A program made the translations under genes and the position numbers. From CAXMST01 sp963790085 (GTDB lineage Bacteria; Actinomycetota; Thermoleophilia; Solirubrobacterales; 70-9), in NCBI GenBank assembly GCA_963790085.1, contig CAWBNH010000013.1, positions 1 to 64,000 on the forward strand: 64,000 nucleotides of DNA. The letters are read 5' to 3'. The notes under the pieces are model-generated. The model did no database searches and was not told the DNA's origin. It saw only the letters and a program-made list of their open reading frames with translations. This document shows positions 52,826 through 60,983 of the stretch, one piece after another; position 1 is the stretch's first letter; each line of letters starts with the position of its first letter.

Positions 52826-54448
52826 TCATTCGCCCGCGGAGTGGGCGCGCTCGCCACCGACGAGCTCCATCATCACGCTGTCGTGCCAACCGCGGCCGTC
52901 GCCGTCCCGCTCGGCGCTGCGGAGGACGCCGACCCGGCGGAACCCGGCCTTCTCGTAGGCGCGGATCGCGGCGGCGTTGGCTGCCGCCGGGTCGATCGTG
53001 ACCCGGTGGTGGCCGCGACGCTCGAAGAGCTCGTTCGCGAGCCGGCCCACCGCTGCCGAGCCGATCCCCCGTCCGTGCAGCTCCGGATCGAGGAACAGGT
53101 CAATCGAGGCCTGTCGGTACTTCGGCTCGTGCTCCTCGGAGAACTGGATCAGCCCCGCGACCCGGCCTTCGACCTCGATCACGAACCGGGTCGACTCCGG
53201 CTCCTCCCAGGGGAAGCCGTCCGCCGGCTGATCCCACCAGCGCGAGACCTCGGGCGTCCGGTGGATCCGGATCAGCTCGTCCTCGTCGCCGATCGCGAGC
53301 GGCCGCAGCTCGAAGGCCGCTCCGGTGGACCCCGCTTCCGCAGCTGCCCAGGTCGGCTTCGTGCCCCGCGCCTGCCTGCGAGCGGCGGCCGCGATCGCCC
53401 CCCGCTCGATCGCCCTGGTCCCGCTCGGCACGTCCATCTCGAGCGGGTCGGAGCCGAAGGTCGGCTCGAGCCCGGCGAGGCCCTCGACGATGCCGAGGTT
53501 GCAGAACGGCAGGTGGTCGGGGCTGTAGCCGCCCTCCTGAAGGACCAGCATTCGCCCCTCGCAGAGCTCGTCCGCCACCGCCCCCAGCCGCGCGGCGATC
53601 GCCCGAAAGCCGTCCGCGGTGACGCTCATCCGCCCGAGTGGATCGGCGGCGCTCGGATCCTGCCCGGCGGAGACGATCAGCAGCTCCGGCTCGAAGCGCC
53701 GCAGCACCGGGACCACGACCTCCTCGATCGCCAGCTCGTAGCCGGCGTCGCCGGTTCCGGCCGGCAGCGGAACGTTGACGGTGGTGCCCTCGCCGGCGCC
53801 GCTGCCGACGTCGTCGATCGCGCCACGGTCGGCCGGATAGAGGCCGTCCTGGTGAAGCGAGCAGAAGAGGACATCGGGGTCGGAGTAGAAGATCGTCTCG
53901 GTCCCGTTGCCGTGATGCACGTCCCAGTCGACGATCGCGACCCGGCGCCGGCCGTGCTCGCGCTGAGCCACGCGGGCGGCGATCGCCGCGTTGTTGAAGA
54001 TGCAGAAGCCCATCGCCTGCTCGGCGGAGGCGTGGTGGCCCGGCGGCCGGATCAGTGCGAAGGCCCGATTCCCGGGCGCCCGCGCCGTCCATTCGATTCC
54101 GACCGCAGCGGCCCCGGCGGCGAGCAGGATCGGCTCCCAGCTGGCGGGCCCGACCCGCGCCTCGGGCCCGACCCAGGCGAGCTCGCCGCGCTCGCATTCG
54201 GCCTGCACGCGGTCGACGTGATCGCCGGGATGGACGAGCTCGAGCTCCGCGCGCGATGCGGGCCGGAGCGGCAGCCGCTCGAGCGAGGCGGCCGGGCCGG
54301 CGCTCTGCAGCAGCTCCCAGGAGCGGGCGATCCGCTCCGGGCCCTCGGCGTGTCCGACGTCGAGCCAGCCCGACGCCCGCGGATCCAGCAGCATCGAGCC
54401 GTTGTCGTGAGCGAGACAGCGTCGGTCGTAGATCAGCGCGAGGGGCAT
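52826..54448 (-). CDS. Fusion of histone-deacetylase-like amidohydrolase and GNAT acetyltransferase
   Basis: A 540-aa single ORF. Residues about 1-360 are an arginase-fold deacetylase (HDAC/acetylpolyamine amidohydrolase type) with the full active site: tandem His in RPPGHHASAEQAMGF, metal Asp/His in VAIVDWDVHHGNGTETIFYS, metal Asp in IVSAGQDPSAADPLGRMS and Tyr in LQEGGYSPDHLP. Residues about 380-535 are a GNAT domain like aminoglycoside 6'-acetyltransferases: ELRPLAIGDEDELIRIHRTP, then RWWDQPADGFPW, the acetyl-CoA loop HGRGIGSAAVGRLA and AAIRAYEKAGFRRVG. The linker is Ala/Arg-rich without a stop. The start ATG 54448 gives MPLALIYDRRCLAHDNG. The protein pairs opposite chemistries; its substrate is unknown. 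Confidence 0.9.
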   Translation of the reverse strand: MPLALIYDRRCLAHDNGSMLLDPRASGWLDVGHAEGPERIARSWELLQSAGPAASLERLPLRPASRAELELVHPGDHVDRVQAECERGELAWVGPEARVGPASWEPILLAAGAAAVGIEWTARAPGNRAFALIRPPGHHASAEQAMGFCIFNNAAIAARVAQREHGRRRVAIVDWDVHHGNGTETIFYSDPDVLFCSLHQDGLYPADRGAIDDVGSGAGEGTTVNVPLPAGTGDAGYELAIEEVVVPVLRRFEPELLIVSAGQDPSAADPLGRMSVTADGFRAIAARLGAVADELCEGRMLVLQEGGYSPDHLPFCNLGIVEGLAGLEPTFGSDPLEMDVPSGTRAIERGAIAAAARRQARGTKPTWAAAEAGSTGAAFELRPLAIGDEDELIRIHRTPEVSRWWDQPADGFPWEEPESTRFVIEVEGRVAGLIQFSEEHEPKYRQASIDLFLDPELHGRGIGSAAVGRLANELFERRGHHRVTIDPAAANAAAIRAYEKAGFRRVGVLRSAERDGDGRGWHDSVMMELVGGERAHSAGE

Positions 54449-54524
54449 CCGGGGCCGCGACCCTAGCAACGCCTGCGGGCCCGGAATGTGAGCGTCGTGT
54501 TAGTTGTGTATGATGCCGCGTCAA

Positions 54525-54656
54525 CGAAAAAGGTAATGCCGAGTTCCCCTCGAAATTCGGGGGGAAGCGGGGGAACCGAATGTTTGGGGCTTACCCACCA
54601 CCGGTGGGGGCGATCTCCTTGACGCCAGCCCGTCAGCTAACCCCGTAGGCCGACGA
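54525..54656 (+). ncRNA. c-di-AMP riboswitch (ydaO/yuaA class)
   Basis: The leader of the NlpC/P60 gene carries conserved blocks of the ydaO-yuaA RNA in order: TGCCGAG near 54538, GCGGGGGAACCGAATG near 54570, TTGGGGCTTACC, a variable hairpin (CCACCACCGGTGG), and the hallmark CCCGTCAGCTAACCCCGTAGGC at about 54629-54650. The gene's GGAGAC and GTG follow within 22 bases. In actinobacteria this class often controls wall hydrolases and usually turns expression off when c-di-AMP is high. Confidence 0.88.
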
Positions 54657-54671
54657 AGGAGACCTCCGATC

Positions 54672-55226
54672 GTGCCGACGAAATCCCACAGCTTCAGATC
54701 AGCGGGACTGCTGATCGCCCTGACGCTCGTCCTCGCGCTGCTCCCCGCCTCAGGGGCGAGCGCCGGCGGCGGCGTCAACCCCGAGGGCGAAGGCGCCCGC
54801 TCGGAGACGGTTCCCGGGAGCAAGGCGAAGCTCGTCAAGGGCAGGGCGATCGCTCCCGCGAACGCCCCCAGGGCCGTCCAGCGCGTGATCGCCGCGGCGA
54901 ACAAGATCCGCAACAAGCCCTACAAGTACGGCGGCGGCCACAGTCGCTGGAAGGACCGTGGCTACGACTGCTCGGGCGCGGTCAGCTACGCGCTCCGCGG
55001 CGCCAAGCTCGTGAGCTCACCGCTCGATTCCAGCGGCCTTGCCCGCTGGGGCAAGAAGGGCAAGGGCAAGTGGATCACCGTCTACGGGGCGAGTGGCCAC
55101 GCCTACATGGTCGTCGCCGGCCTCCGCTTCGATACCTCGATGGTCTCCGGCAACGGGCCCGGCTGGAGCAAGAGCATGCGCTCGACGCCCGAGAGCTACA
55201 AGGCCCGCCACACGCGCCGCCTCTAG
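54672..55226 (+). CDS. Secreted NlpC/P60-like peptidoglycan hydrolase
   Basis: A 184-aa secreted protein from GTG 54672 after GAAGGAGACC. Signal peptide: AGLLIALTLVLALLPASGAS. The domain is a compact C40-like fold: helix AVQRVIAAANKIRNKPYKYG, catalytic Cys100 in RGYDCSGAVSYAL, a serine-rich segment (VSSPLDSSGLARWG) and His143 in GASGHAYMVVAGLRF. It is shorter than typical NlpC/P60 domains at the C-terminus, and the third polar residue is not clear. Its riboswitch leader is strong support for a wall-remodelling role linked to c-di-AMP and turgor. Confidence 0.85.
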   Translation: MPTKSHSFRSAGLLIALTLVLALLPASGASAGGGVNPEGEGARSETVPGSKAKLVKGRAIAPANAPRAVQRVIAAANKIRNKPYKYGGGHSRWKDRGYDCSGAVSYALRGAKLVSSPLDSSGLARWGKKGKGKWITVYGASGHAYMVVAGLRFDTSMVSGNGPGWSKSMRSTPESYKARHTRRL

Positions 55227-55279
55227 GCGCCCGCAACCACCCCCACCCCCCGCCCCGCTCCGCCGCCCGGCTCCGCGGC

Positions 55280-55322
55280 GAGGTTGAGATCGACACCGAT
55301 ATCCGTGGTCAACTTCAACCTC
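55280..55322. terminator. Inverted repeat between convergent genes
   Basis: GAGGTTGA at 55280-55287 pairs with TCAACCTC at 55315-55322 (9 base pairs counting the outer C-G, with weaker inner pairing). It lies between the NlpC/P60 gene and the convergent ctaA, so it could terminate either transcript. The rest of the 261-base gap shows no gene. Confidence 0.4.
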
Positions 55323-55487
55323 GGCCCCGCTGCCGTGAAATCACGGGCGGTCGCTGGCCCCCGCTGCCCGGCGAGTGAACGCTCAGGCGCGCCCCCGCCC
55401 CCACAACCGTTCACCCCACCGTGAACGCGGGCATCGGCGCCAGAGCTAGCCGCGCATCGACCGGCGCTCGGTGGCGGGGCGCCTCGG

Positions 55488-56492
55488 TCAGCGGGCCGAG
55501 GGGACCACGTCCTGCTCGGTTCGTGGCGAACCGTCCTGGGCGCCGCCGGGGTGAGCCGGCGTGCGGGAGGCGCTCGGCTCGCGCCGGGGCTCGAGCTGGC
55601 CGGCGGTGGCCACCGACCAGAGCATCGCGACCCAGGTGAGCGTCGCGAGCGAGACGTGCAGCCAGACGATCTCCGCCGGCAGCTCCAGCGCCCATTGGAT
55701 CCCGCCGACAGCGCCCTGCGCCGCGAGCATTGCGATCACCACGCCGAGCGGGCGGCGGGCGCGGCGATCGCCGCCGTCGCGCCCGAGATAGAACCAGACG
55801 GCGATCGCTGCGAGACCGAAGGCGGCGGCGATCGCCGAATGCCGCTCGACCATCCACTGCAGCGTCTCGCCGCCGCGGAAGTCGAAGCGCTGGACCAGCT
55901 CCCCCTCATGAGCCCCCGCATGCGGGCCGGCCGCCGTGCTCATCGTCCCGAGGAGAATCGTCAGCTGTCCGAGGGGGATCAGGCCGCGCACCGCCCAGAC
56001 GCCGGAGCGGTCGCCCGAGCGGCGGCGCTCACCGGGCTCGTAGCGGGCGAGCCAGACGAGCGCGAACGACGCATCGAGGAGCAGCATCGAGAGGATGAAG
56101 TGCCCCATCACCAACTCAGGAGCGAGGTGGAACTCGACGACCAGCGCACCGAGGATCGCCTGGCACAGCACTCCCACCGGCAGCAGCGCACCGAGCACCG
56201 CGAGGTGCTTGCGAAACGGCCTCCGGCGCCAGGCGAGGGCGCTGGCGGCGATCACGGCGATGCCGACGAAGCCGGTCAGCAGCCGGTTGCCGTACTCGAT
56301 CAGGGCGTGGAACTCCCCCGGCGGAATCGTGCTCCCGTAGCACTTCGGCCAATCGGGACAGCCGAGCCCCGACCCGGTGAGCCGCACGGCGGCGCCCGTC
56401 AACACGATCAGGGTCAGCGCCCCGAGCGCGACCGCGGCGACCACGAAGTACTGGCGCGGGGTCAGGTAGAAGTTCCGTATCCGCTTGACCAT
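55488..56492 (-). CDS. ctaA: Heme A synthase (COX15/CtaA family)
   Basis: A 334-aa membrane enzyme that oxidises a methyl of heme O to make heme A for aa3-type cytochrome oxidases. Eight helices are predicted. The conserved first block LTGAAVRLTGSGLGCPDWPK contains one cysteine of the external loop, followed by EYGNRLLTGFVGIAVI and a haem-ligand His in VMGHFILSML. The second half repeats the pattern (LQWMVERHSAIAAAFG, IVWLHVSLATLTWVAMLWSV) with His ligands. The last 30 residues are disordered. It implies aerobic respiration. The start ATG gives MVKRIRNFYLTPRQYF. Confidence 0.94.
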   Translation of the reverse strand: MVKRIRNFYLTPRQYFVVAAVALGALTLIVLTGAAVRLTGSGLGCPDWPKCYGSTIPPGEFHALIEYGNRLLTGFVGIAVIAASALAWRRRPFRKHLAVLGALLPVGVLCQAILGALVVEFHLAPELVMGHFILSMLLLDASFALVWLARYEPGERRRSGDRSGVWAVRGLIPLGQLTILLGTMSTAAGPHAGAHEGELVQRFDFRGGETLQWMVERHSAIAAAFGLAAIAVWFYLGRDGGDRRARRPLGVVIAMLAAQGAVGGIQWALELPAEIVWLHVSLATLTWVAMLWSVATAGQLEPRREPSASRTPAHPGGAQDGSPRTEQDVVPSAR

Positions 56493-56544
56493 CGAGTGGA
56501 TCAGGCTAATGAACGGGGCGCCCGGGCAGGGGCCAGCGAGGCGC

Positions 56545-56955
56545 CTAGTCGAGCGCGGAGCTGATCGCCGCCAGCAGCTCCTCGGGGCCGAACGGCTTCG
56601 CCAGGATCACGTCGCCACCGATCGCTCCCGGCTCCGTGCCCAGGTCCATCGCGACGTCGCCGGACATGTAGATCACGGCCGGCGGCTCGCTCAGCTCCTC
56701 GCGCATCCGACGGACGAGCTCGAGGCCACCCATCGCCGGCATCGCGACGTCGCTGATCAGCAGATCGAACTCCCGGCTCCCGGGCCCGACGAGGCGCTTG
56801 AGGGCGACGGTGCCGTCCGGCACGGCCTCGATCTCGAAGCCCGCCTCCCTGAGCAGACGGATCACCGCGGTGCGGAACATCGTCCCATCCTCGGCCACCA
56901 GCACCCGGCGGCGGCTCTCGTCCTGCTCTGCGGCTTCCCTGCCTTCCGGGCTCAT
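56545..56955 (-). CDS. Single-domain (CheY-like) response regulator
   Basis: A 136-aa stand-alone receiver. RRVLVAEDGTMFRTAVIRLL contains one Glu-Asp of the acidic pocket, LLISDVAMPAMGGLELVRRM the phospho-acceptor Asp, VIYMSGDVAMDLG the Ser/Thr position and VILAKPFGPEELLAAISSA the Lys. There is no output domain and no kinase beside it, so its partner is elsewhere. It is upstream of ctaA on the same strand, with 52 bases between. Confidence 0.92.
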   Translation of the reverse strand: MSPEGREAAEQDESRRRVLVAEDGTMFRTAVIRLLREAGFEIEAVPDGTVALKRLVGPGSREFDLLISDVAMPAMGGLELVRRMREELSEPPAVIYMSGDVAMDLGTEPGAIGGDVILAKPFGPEELLAAISSALD

Positions 56956-57032
56956 CGGCCCAGGATACGGGACTTCGCGGGGGCGGCGTCCGAGGCCGCC
57001 GGCCGCCTGATCGGCGCTGCTAGCTTGCCGGG

Positions 57033-57941
57033 ATGGCGTCGACGCCGATGCAGATCTCGCGGAGCGGTGAGCAGCTGACCCAGGTCGGTCGGATGATGCT
57101 CTGCTACGAGGAGTTCGGGGATCCCGCGAACGAGACGATCCTCCTGATCATGGGCCTCGGCATGCAGATGCTCGGCTGGGACGAGCAGTTCTGCGAGCAG
57201 CTGGCCGAGCGCGGCTTCCACGTCGTCCGCTTCGACAACCGCGACGTCGGGCTGTCATCGAAGAGCAGTGGCCGCGTCAACGTCAGGGCCGGCCTGATCG
57301 GGTTCACGGGGTCGGCCGCCTATGACCTCGACGACATGGCCGCGGACACGGTGGGGCTGCTCGATGCGCTGGCGATCGAGTCCGCCCACCTCGTCGGCGC
57401 CTCGATGGGAGGGATGATCGGCCAGCAGCTCGCGGCCAGGTTTCCGTCCCGCACGCGCTCGCTCTGTTCGATCATGGCCTCCACCGGTCGTCGCCGGCCG
57501 TCGACGACTCCGCGGCCGGAGGCGTTGATGGCGTTGCTCCGCCCTCCCGCCAGCACCCGCGAGGAGTTCATCGAGGGCACGGTCCGCATCTTCGAGTCGA
57601 TCGGGTCGCCTCGCTTTCCGCCGGACACGGCGAGGATTCGCGAGCGTGCGGCCCACTCCTACGACCGCTGCTTCTATCCGATCGGGACGGCGCGGCAGCT
57701 GATGGCCGTCCTCGCCTCGGGCAACCGGACCAGGCACCTGCACGCGATCGACGCGCCGACGGTGGTGATCCACGGCCGCGAGGACAAGCTGGTCCCGCCG
57801 CGGGCCGGCGAGGACGTGGCGGGCGCGATCAACGGCGCCCGGCTCGAGCTGATCGAGGGCATGGGTCACGACCTCCCGCTCGAGCTCTGGCCGCGCTTTC
57901 ACAGCTTGATCGAGGAGAACGCCCGCCGGGGCGCCGGCTGA
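57033..57941 (+). CDS. Alpha/beta hydrolase
   Basis: A 302-aa alpha/beta-hydrolase fold protein. The oxyanion-loop region is ILLIMGLGMQMLGWDEQFCE, the nucleophile Ser is in HLVGASMGGMIGQQLA (GxSxG), the acid Asp is in VVIHGREDKLVPPRAG and the catalytic His is in LIEGMGHDLPLELW. The FDNRDVGLSSKSSG element is common in the RdmC/esterase-like branch. The substrate is unknown. It converges with the TetR gene (14-base gap), so shared regulation is not implied. Confidence 0.92.
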   Translation: MASTPMQISRSGEQLTQVGRMMLCYEEFGDPANETILLIMGLGMQMLGWDEQFCEQLAERGFHVVRFDNRDVGLSSKSSGRVNVRAGLIGFTGSAAYDLDDMAADTVGLLDALAIESAHLVGASMGGMIGQQLAARFPSRTRSLCSIMASTGRRRPSTTPRPEALMALLRPPASTREEFIEGTVRIFESIGSPRFPPDTARIRERAAHSYDRCFYPIGTARQLMAVLASGNRTRHLHAIDAPTVVIHGREDKLVPPRAGEDVAGAINGARLELIEGMGHDLPLELWPRFHSLIEENARRGAG

Positions 57942-57955
57942 CCGCGGGCGCGGCC

Positions 57956-58573
57956 TCAGCGCTCGAGCACGGCGCCGAGCGAGCTGACCCATAGGCGCCG
58001 GGCGCCGGCGAGCTCGGCGGTCTCGCCGCGGTCGAGCCGCTCGAGGGCGAGACCCTCGACCCCGGAGATGATGAACACGGCGGCCGCCTCGATCTCGGCG
58101 GCGCTCGCCGCGGAGGTCAGCTCCTTGATCCGCTCGTGCAGCATCGATCGGAAGCCGGCCCTCATCTCCGCCATCATCGCCTGGATCTCAGGGTCGACTA
58201 CCGACTGCGAGGTGAGGTCGAAGTAGACCCGCTGGATTCCCTCGTCGCGCTCCATCAGCCGCCAGACGGCCTCGAGCGCCGCCTCGCCGAGCGCTTCGAT
58301 GTCCTCGGCGCCGGCGATCGCATCGCGCACGTCCTCGGTGATCACCGAGGTGACGCGGCGGGCGACCTCGGCGACCAGGCCCTGCTTGCCGCCGAAGTGG
58401 TAGCTGATCAGGGCCTTGTTCCGGCCCGCCTCGGCAGCGACCTTGGCGGTCGTCAGCCCCGCGTAGCCGTCCCGCTTGAGGACGACGAAGCCGGCGTCGA
58501 GGATCCGCCGCCGGGCGCCGGTCGAGGGCCGCCCCGGGCCGGCCCTCGTTTCCTCGAGCAGCGCCTCGGACAT
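57956..58573 (-). CDS. TetR/AcrR-family transcriptional regulator
   Basis: A 205-aa regulator. The N-terminal helix-turn-helix is ARRRILDAGFVVLKRDGYAG followed by LTTAKVAAEAGRNKALISYH and FGGKQGLVAEV. The C-terminal ligand-binding half is unconserved. It lies 24 bases downstream of the R2-like oxidase gene on the same strand, so it is probably co-transcribed and may repress that operon through the palindrome at 59655-59669. Confidence 0.93.
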   Translation of the reverse strand: MSEALLEETRAGPGRPSTGARRRILDAGFVVLKRDGYAGLTTAKVAAEAGRNKALISYHFGGKQGLVAEVARRVTSVITEDVRDAIAGAEDIEALGEAALEAVWRLMERDEGIQRVYFDLTSQSVVDPEIQAMMAEMRAGFRSMLHERIKELTSAASAAEIEAAAVFIISGVEGLALERLDRGETAELAGARRLWVSSLGAVLER

Positions 58574-58597
58574 CTCGTTGCCGGCCGACCGGGCCGC

Positions 58598-59605
58598 TCA
58601 GGCGGATGACCCGGCGAGCATCGCCGGGTCCAGGCCCATCGCCGCGAGCTTCTTCGAGAGCGACTTCATCGCGTACTCGAAGACCTCGGCCGAGCTGTAG
58701 AACGGGGTCTCGAAGTTGTACGGGTCCTCGACACCCGGGGGCACGAAGACGAGCGTCGCAACGGGCAACGTCTCCTGCAGGGTCGCCTCGATCACCCGCG
58801 CGTTCGCGGGATCGTCCTTGATCGCATCGGCGAGGAACTTGACGCCGAAGCCGACGTGACGGGACTCGTCCCGGTTGACCGCAGTGAACCCCTGGGTGAA
58901 GCCGGGCATCCAGTTGCGCTCCTTCATGCTGCGGATCAAGAAGCGCGCCCCGGTCAGCGCCAGCGTTCCCTCGATCACCACCATGTAGACGGTGATCCCG
59001 CGGATCAGCGCCTCGAGATCGTCGGGGTTCTTGCGGCAGCGCTCCGCGCAGTCGTGCAGGATCCCGTCGAACAGGGTCTCCCAGTCCTTGTTGACGTTGC
59101 CCCGCTGCGCATCGATCATCTCGCCGAGCGAGCCGGCGCTCATGCCGAGCACCTCGCGATAGAAGCGGTCGAAGAAGACCATGTGCTTGGCCTCGTCGGA
59201 GATCTGCGTCGTCAGGAACGCCTGGGCCTCGTGCGTGGGCGCCGCGATCGCGAATGGGAGCAGCTCGACCGTGACCCGCTCCTCCCCGAGGAAGAACTGC
59301 GAGAAGCCGAACAGCATGAACTCCCGCTCCTCGTCCGAGATCAGGTCGGGGTCGGCCCACTGGCGGGCATCCTCGCTGAAGTCGAAGTCCTCGGTCGACC
59401 AGTGCTGCCGCTGCCAGCGCATGAACAGCTTCTCGTACGACGGCGCCGCCTCGATGATCCGGTCGAGGCCGCCCATCACCTTGTCGATGTCGGCATCGAG
59501 CAGCACGCTGAGGGCGCTCTCCTCGACCTCCTGCTCCTCGCGCCCGACCGCGGTGAAGCCTCGCTCCGCAGCCTGGTTCCCGTTCCCGTTCCCGTTGCCA
59601 CTCAT
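58598..59605 (-). CDS. R2-like ligand-binding oxidase/ribonucleotide reductase R2-like protein
   Basis: A 335-aa ferritin-like dimetal protein. The six expected carboxylate/His ligands are present: Glu108 or Glu109 in FFLGEERVTVELLPF, Glu138 and His141 in TTQISDEAKHMVFFDRF, Glu212 in YMVVIEGTLAL, and Glu247 and His250 in AVNRDESRHVGFGVKF. The segment RQHWSTEDFDFSEDARQW resembles the R2lox group (Mn/Fe oxidases such as those of mycobacteria) more than class I NrdB. No nrdA partner is nearby and a class II reductase is present. A redox role on a lipid-like ligand is inferred. The N-terminus is a Gly/Asn run. Confidence 0.86.
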   Translation of the reverse strand: MSGNGNGNGNQAAERGFTAVGREEQEVEESALSVLLDADIDKVMGGLDRIIEAAPSYEKLFMRWQRQHWSTEDFDFSEDARQWADPDLISDEEREFMLFGFSQFFLGEERVTVELLPFAIAAPTHEAQAFLTTQISDEAKHMVFFDRFYREVLGMSAGSLGEMIDAQRGNVNKDWETLFDGILHDCAERCRKNPDDLEALIRGITVYMVVIEGTLALTGARFLIRSMKERNWMPGFTQGFTAVNRDESRHVGFGVKFLADAIKDDPANARVIEATLQETLPVATLVFVPPGVEDPYNFETPFYSSAEVFEYAMKSLSKKLAAMGLDPAMLAGSSA

Positions 59606-59654
59606 CGTTGATCGCTCCTCTCGGCGCCTCTACCGTCGGTTGTCGCCCGCATTA

Positions 59655-59669
59655 TTACCCGATCGGTTA
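59655..59669. promoter_or_regulatory. Palindromic operator candidate for the TetR regulator
   Basis: TTACCCGATCGGTTA has a perfect CCGATCGG core with near-symmetrical flanks (its reverse complement is TAACCGATCGGGTAA), the size and form of many TetR operators. It sits in the 116-base gap between the divergent R2-like oxidase (starts 59605) and ATP-grasp (starts 59722) genes, in locally AT-richer DNA that could hold both promoters. Confidence 0.45.
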
Positions 59670-59721
59670 GTTATGTGCGTCGCGACCCCGGTGGGATCGG
59701 CGCCGACCGCGCCTGGGTAGA

Positions 59722-60579
59722 TTGGCCCGCTTGAGGATCGCCCTGGCCACATACGAGCAGCAGACCGTCCGCGACGGCGATCTCGACTTCCTCGTTCCGG
59801 CGTTGCGGCGCGGTGGCGCGACGGTCGAGACACCGGCCTGGACCGATGCCGCGGTCGACTGGGGCGACTTCGACCTGGTGATGGTCAGCTCGACCTGGGA
59901 CTACCACCGCAAGCTCGAGCGGTTTCGCGATTGGCTCGCCGCGGTCGATGCGAAGACGAAGCTACGCAACCCCCGCGAGACGATCGAGTGGAACCTCGAC
60001 AAACGCTACCTGCGCGACCTCGAGGCGGCCGGCGTGCCGACGATCCCGACGATCTGGACCGAGCCGGGCGTGGAGGAGGAGATCGAAGCGACCGTCGCCG
60101 AGCTCGGCTGGGGGGACGTCGTGCTGAAGCCGGTCGTCGACCTCGGGGCCGAGCGGCTGGCCCGGGTCGAGACGAAGATGGTCGCTCGCATACTTCGCAG
60201 CCTCGACGAGCCCGGTATGGCACAGCCGTTTCTGCCCTCGGTCGAGACCGAGGGAGAGCTGAGCCTGGTGTTCATCGACGGCGAGCCCACTCACGGCGTG
60301 CGCAAGCGGCCGGCACCCGGTGACTTCCGCGTGCAGCCGCAGTACGGTGCCGGCCACGAGTGGGTCGAGCCTCCCGACGAGGCGATCCGGATCGGGCGCC
60401 GCGCGCTCGAGCGCGCGCCGGGGGAGTCGCTGTACGCCCGCGTCGACCTGCTCGCCGACGCCGGCGGACTGCGCCTGATCGAGCTCGAGCTGATCGAGCC
60501 CAACCTCTACCTGGCGGCCAACCCGGCTGCGGCCGACACGCTGGCCGCCGCGATCCTCGCGGACGCCCGACGCAGCTGA
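59722..60579 (+). CDS. ATP-grasp family protein (glutathione-synthetase-like fold)
   Basis: A 285-aa protein with an ATP-grasp layout: preATP-grasp region IALATYEQQTVRDGDLDFLV, a characteristic SSTWDYHRKLERFRDWL segment, nucleotide-binding lysines in RNPRETIEWNLDKRYLRDLE and VVLKPVVDLGAERLARV, and the metal-binding end RLIELELIEPNLYLAANP. These are like the ATP-grasp proteins that ligate an amine to a carboxylate. The start is TTG 59722 (MARLRIAL), with TTG 59731 as alternative. It is divergent from the R2-like oxidase and may share its regulation. The substrate is unknown. Confidence 0.85.
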   Translation: MARLRIALATYEQQTVRDGDLDFLVPALRRGGATVETPAWTDAAVDWGDFDLVMVSSTWDYHRKLERFRDWLAAVDAKTKLRNPRETIEWNLDKRYLRDLEAAGVPTIPTIWTEPGVEEEIEATVAELGWGDVVLKPVVDLGAERLARVETKMVARILRSLDEPGMAQPFLPSVETEGELSLVFIDGEPTHGVRKRPAPGDFRVQPQYGAGHEWVEPPDEAIRIGRRALERAPGESLYARVDLLADAGGLRLIELELIEPNLYLAANPAAADTLAAAILADARRS

Positions 60580-60609
60580 GCGCCGCAGCAGCCGATCGGC
60601 CCGATCCGG

Positions 60610-60714
60610 CTACCGCTCGGCGATCAGCAGCGTCGTCCGCGCGTCGAGGCAGACCCACTCACCGTCGGGCAGCCGATGCAGATGAACGCTGAGATCGACG
60701 TCGGGAGGAACGCT
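60610..60714 (-). pseudogene. 3' remnant of an acyl-CoA thioesterase-like gene
   Basis: The last 34 codons before a TAG at 60610-60612 read SVPPDVDLSVHLHRLPDGEW followed by VCLDARTTLLIAER. This matches the end of thioesterase (TesB/hotdog) family proteins, where DLSVHLHRxPxGEW is typical. Upstream the frame becomes arginine-rich and the rest of the domain is absent, so only the tail remains. The remaining 269 bases up to msrB hold no recognisable gene. Confidence 0.55.
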
Positions 60715-60983
60715 CCGGGATCGGCCTCGAGCTCGTCGGGCGCCGGCTCCTCCCCGATCCCGGGCCCTGGGCTGATAACGGGCGGCGGGTCCGGTCGTCT
60801 TCGTGCTCCTGGGGAAGTTCTCATCGATTCCGGCCTGGTGCCGCCGAGTATGCTGTTCGTCGAGACTCGGTGCGTGTTTCGTTTGGCCTATCGATCGGAT
60901 TCCTTTCGGTGGGACGCGTTGTTGATGTCGCGGTAAGCGGCGAGGTCTACGCTCACGTCTGACCAATCCGAAGAGGAGGAACC

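Noticed and set aside
60676..60936. 86-codon plus-strand frame before msrB
   Set aside because: It is antisense to the thioesterase remnant, Ser/Gly-rich and without a known domain or ribosome site.
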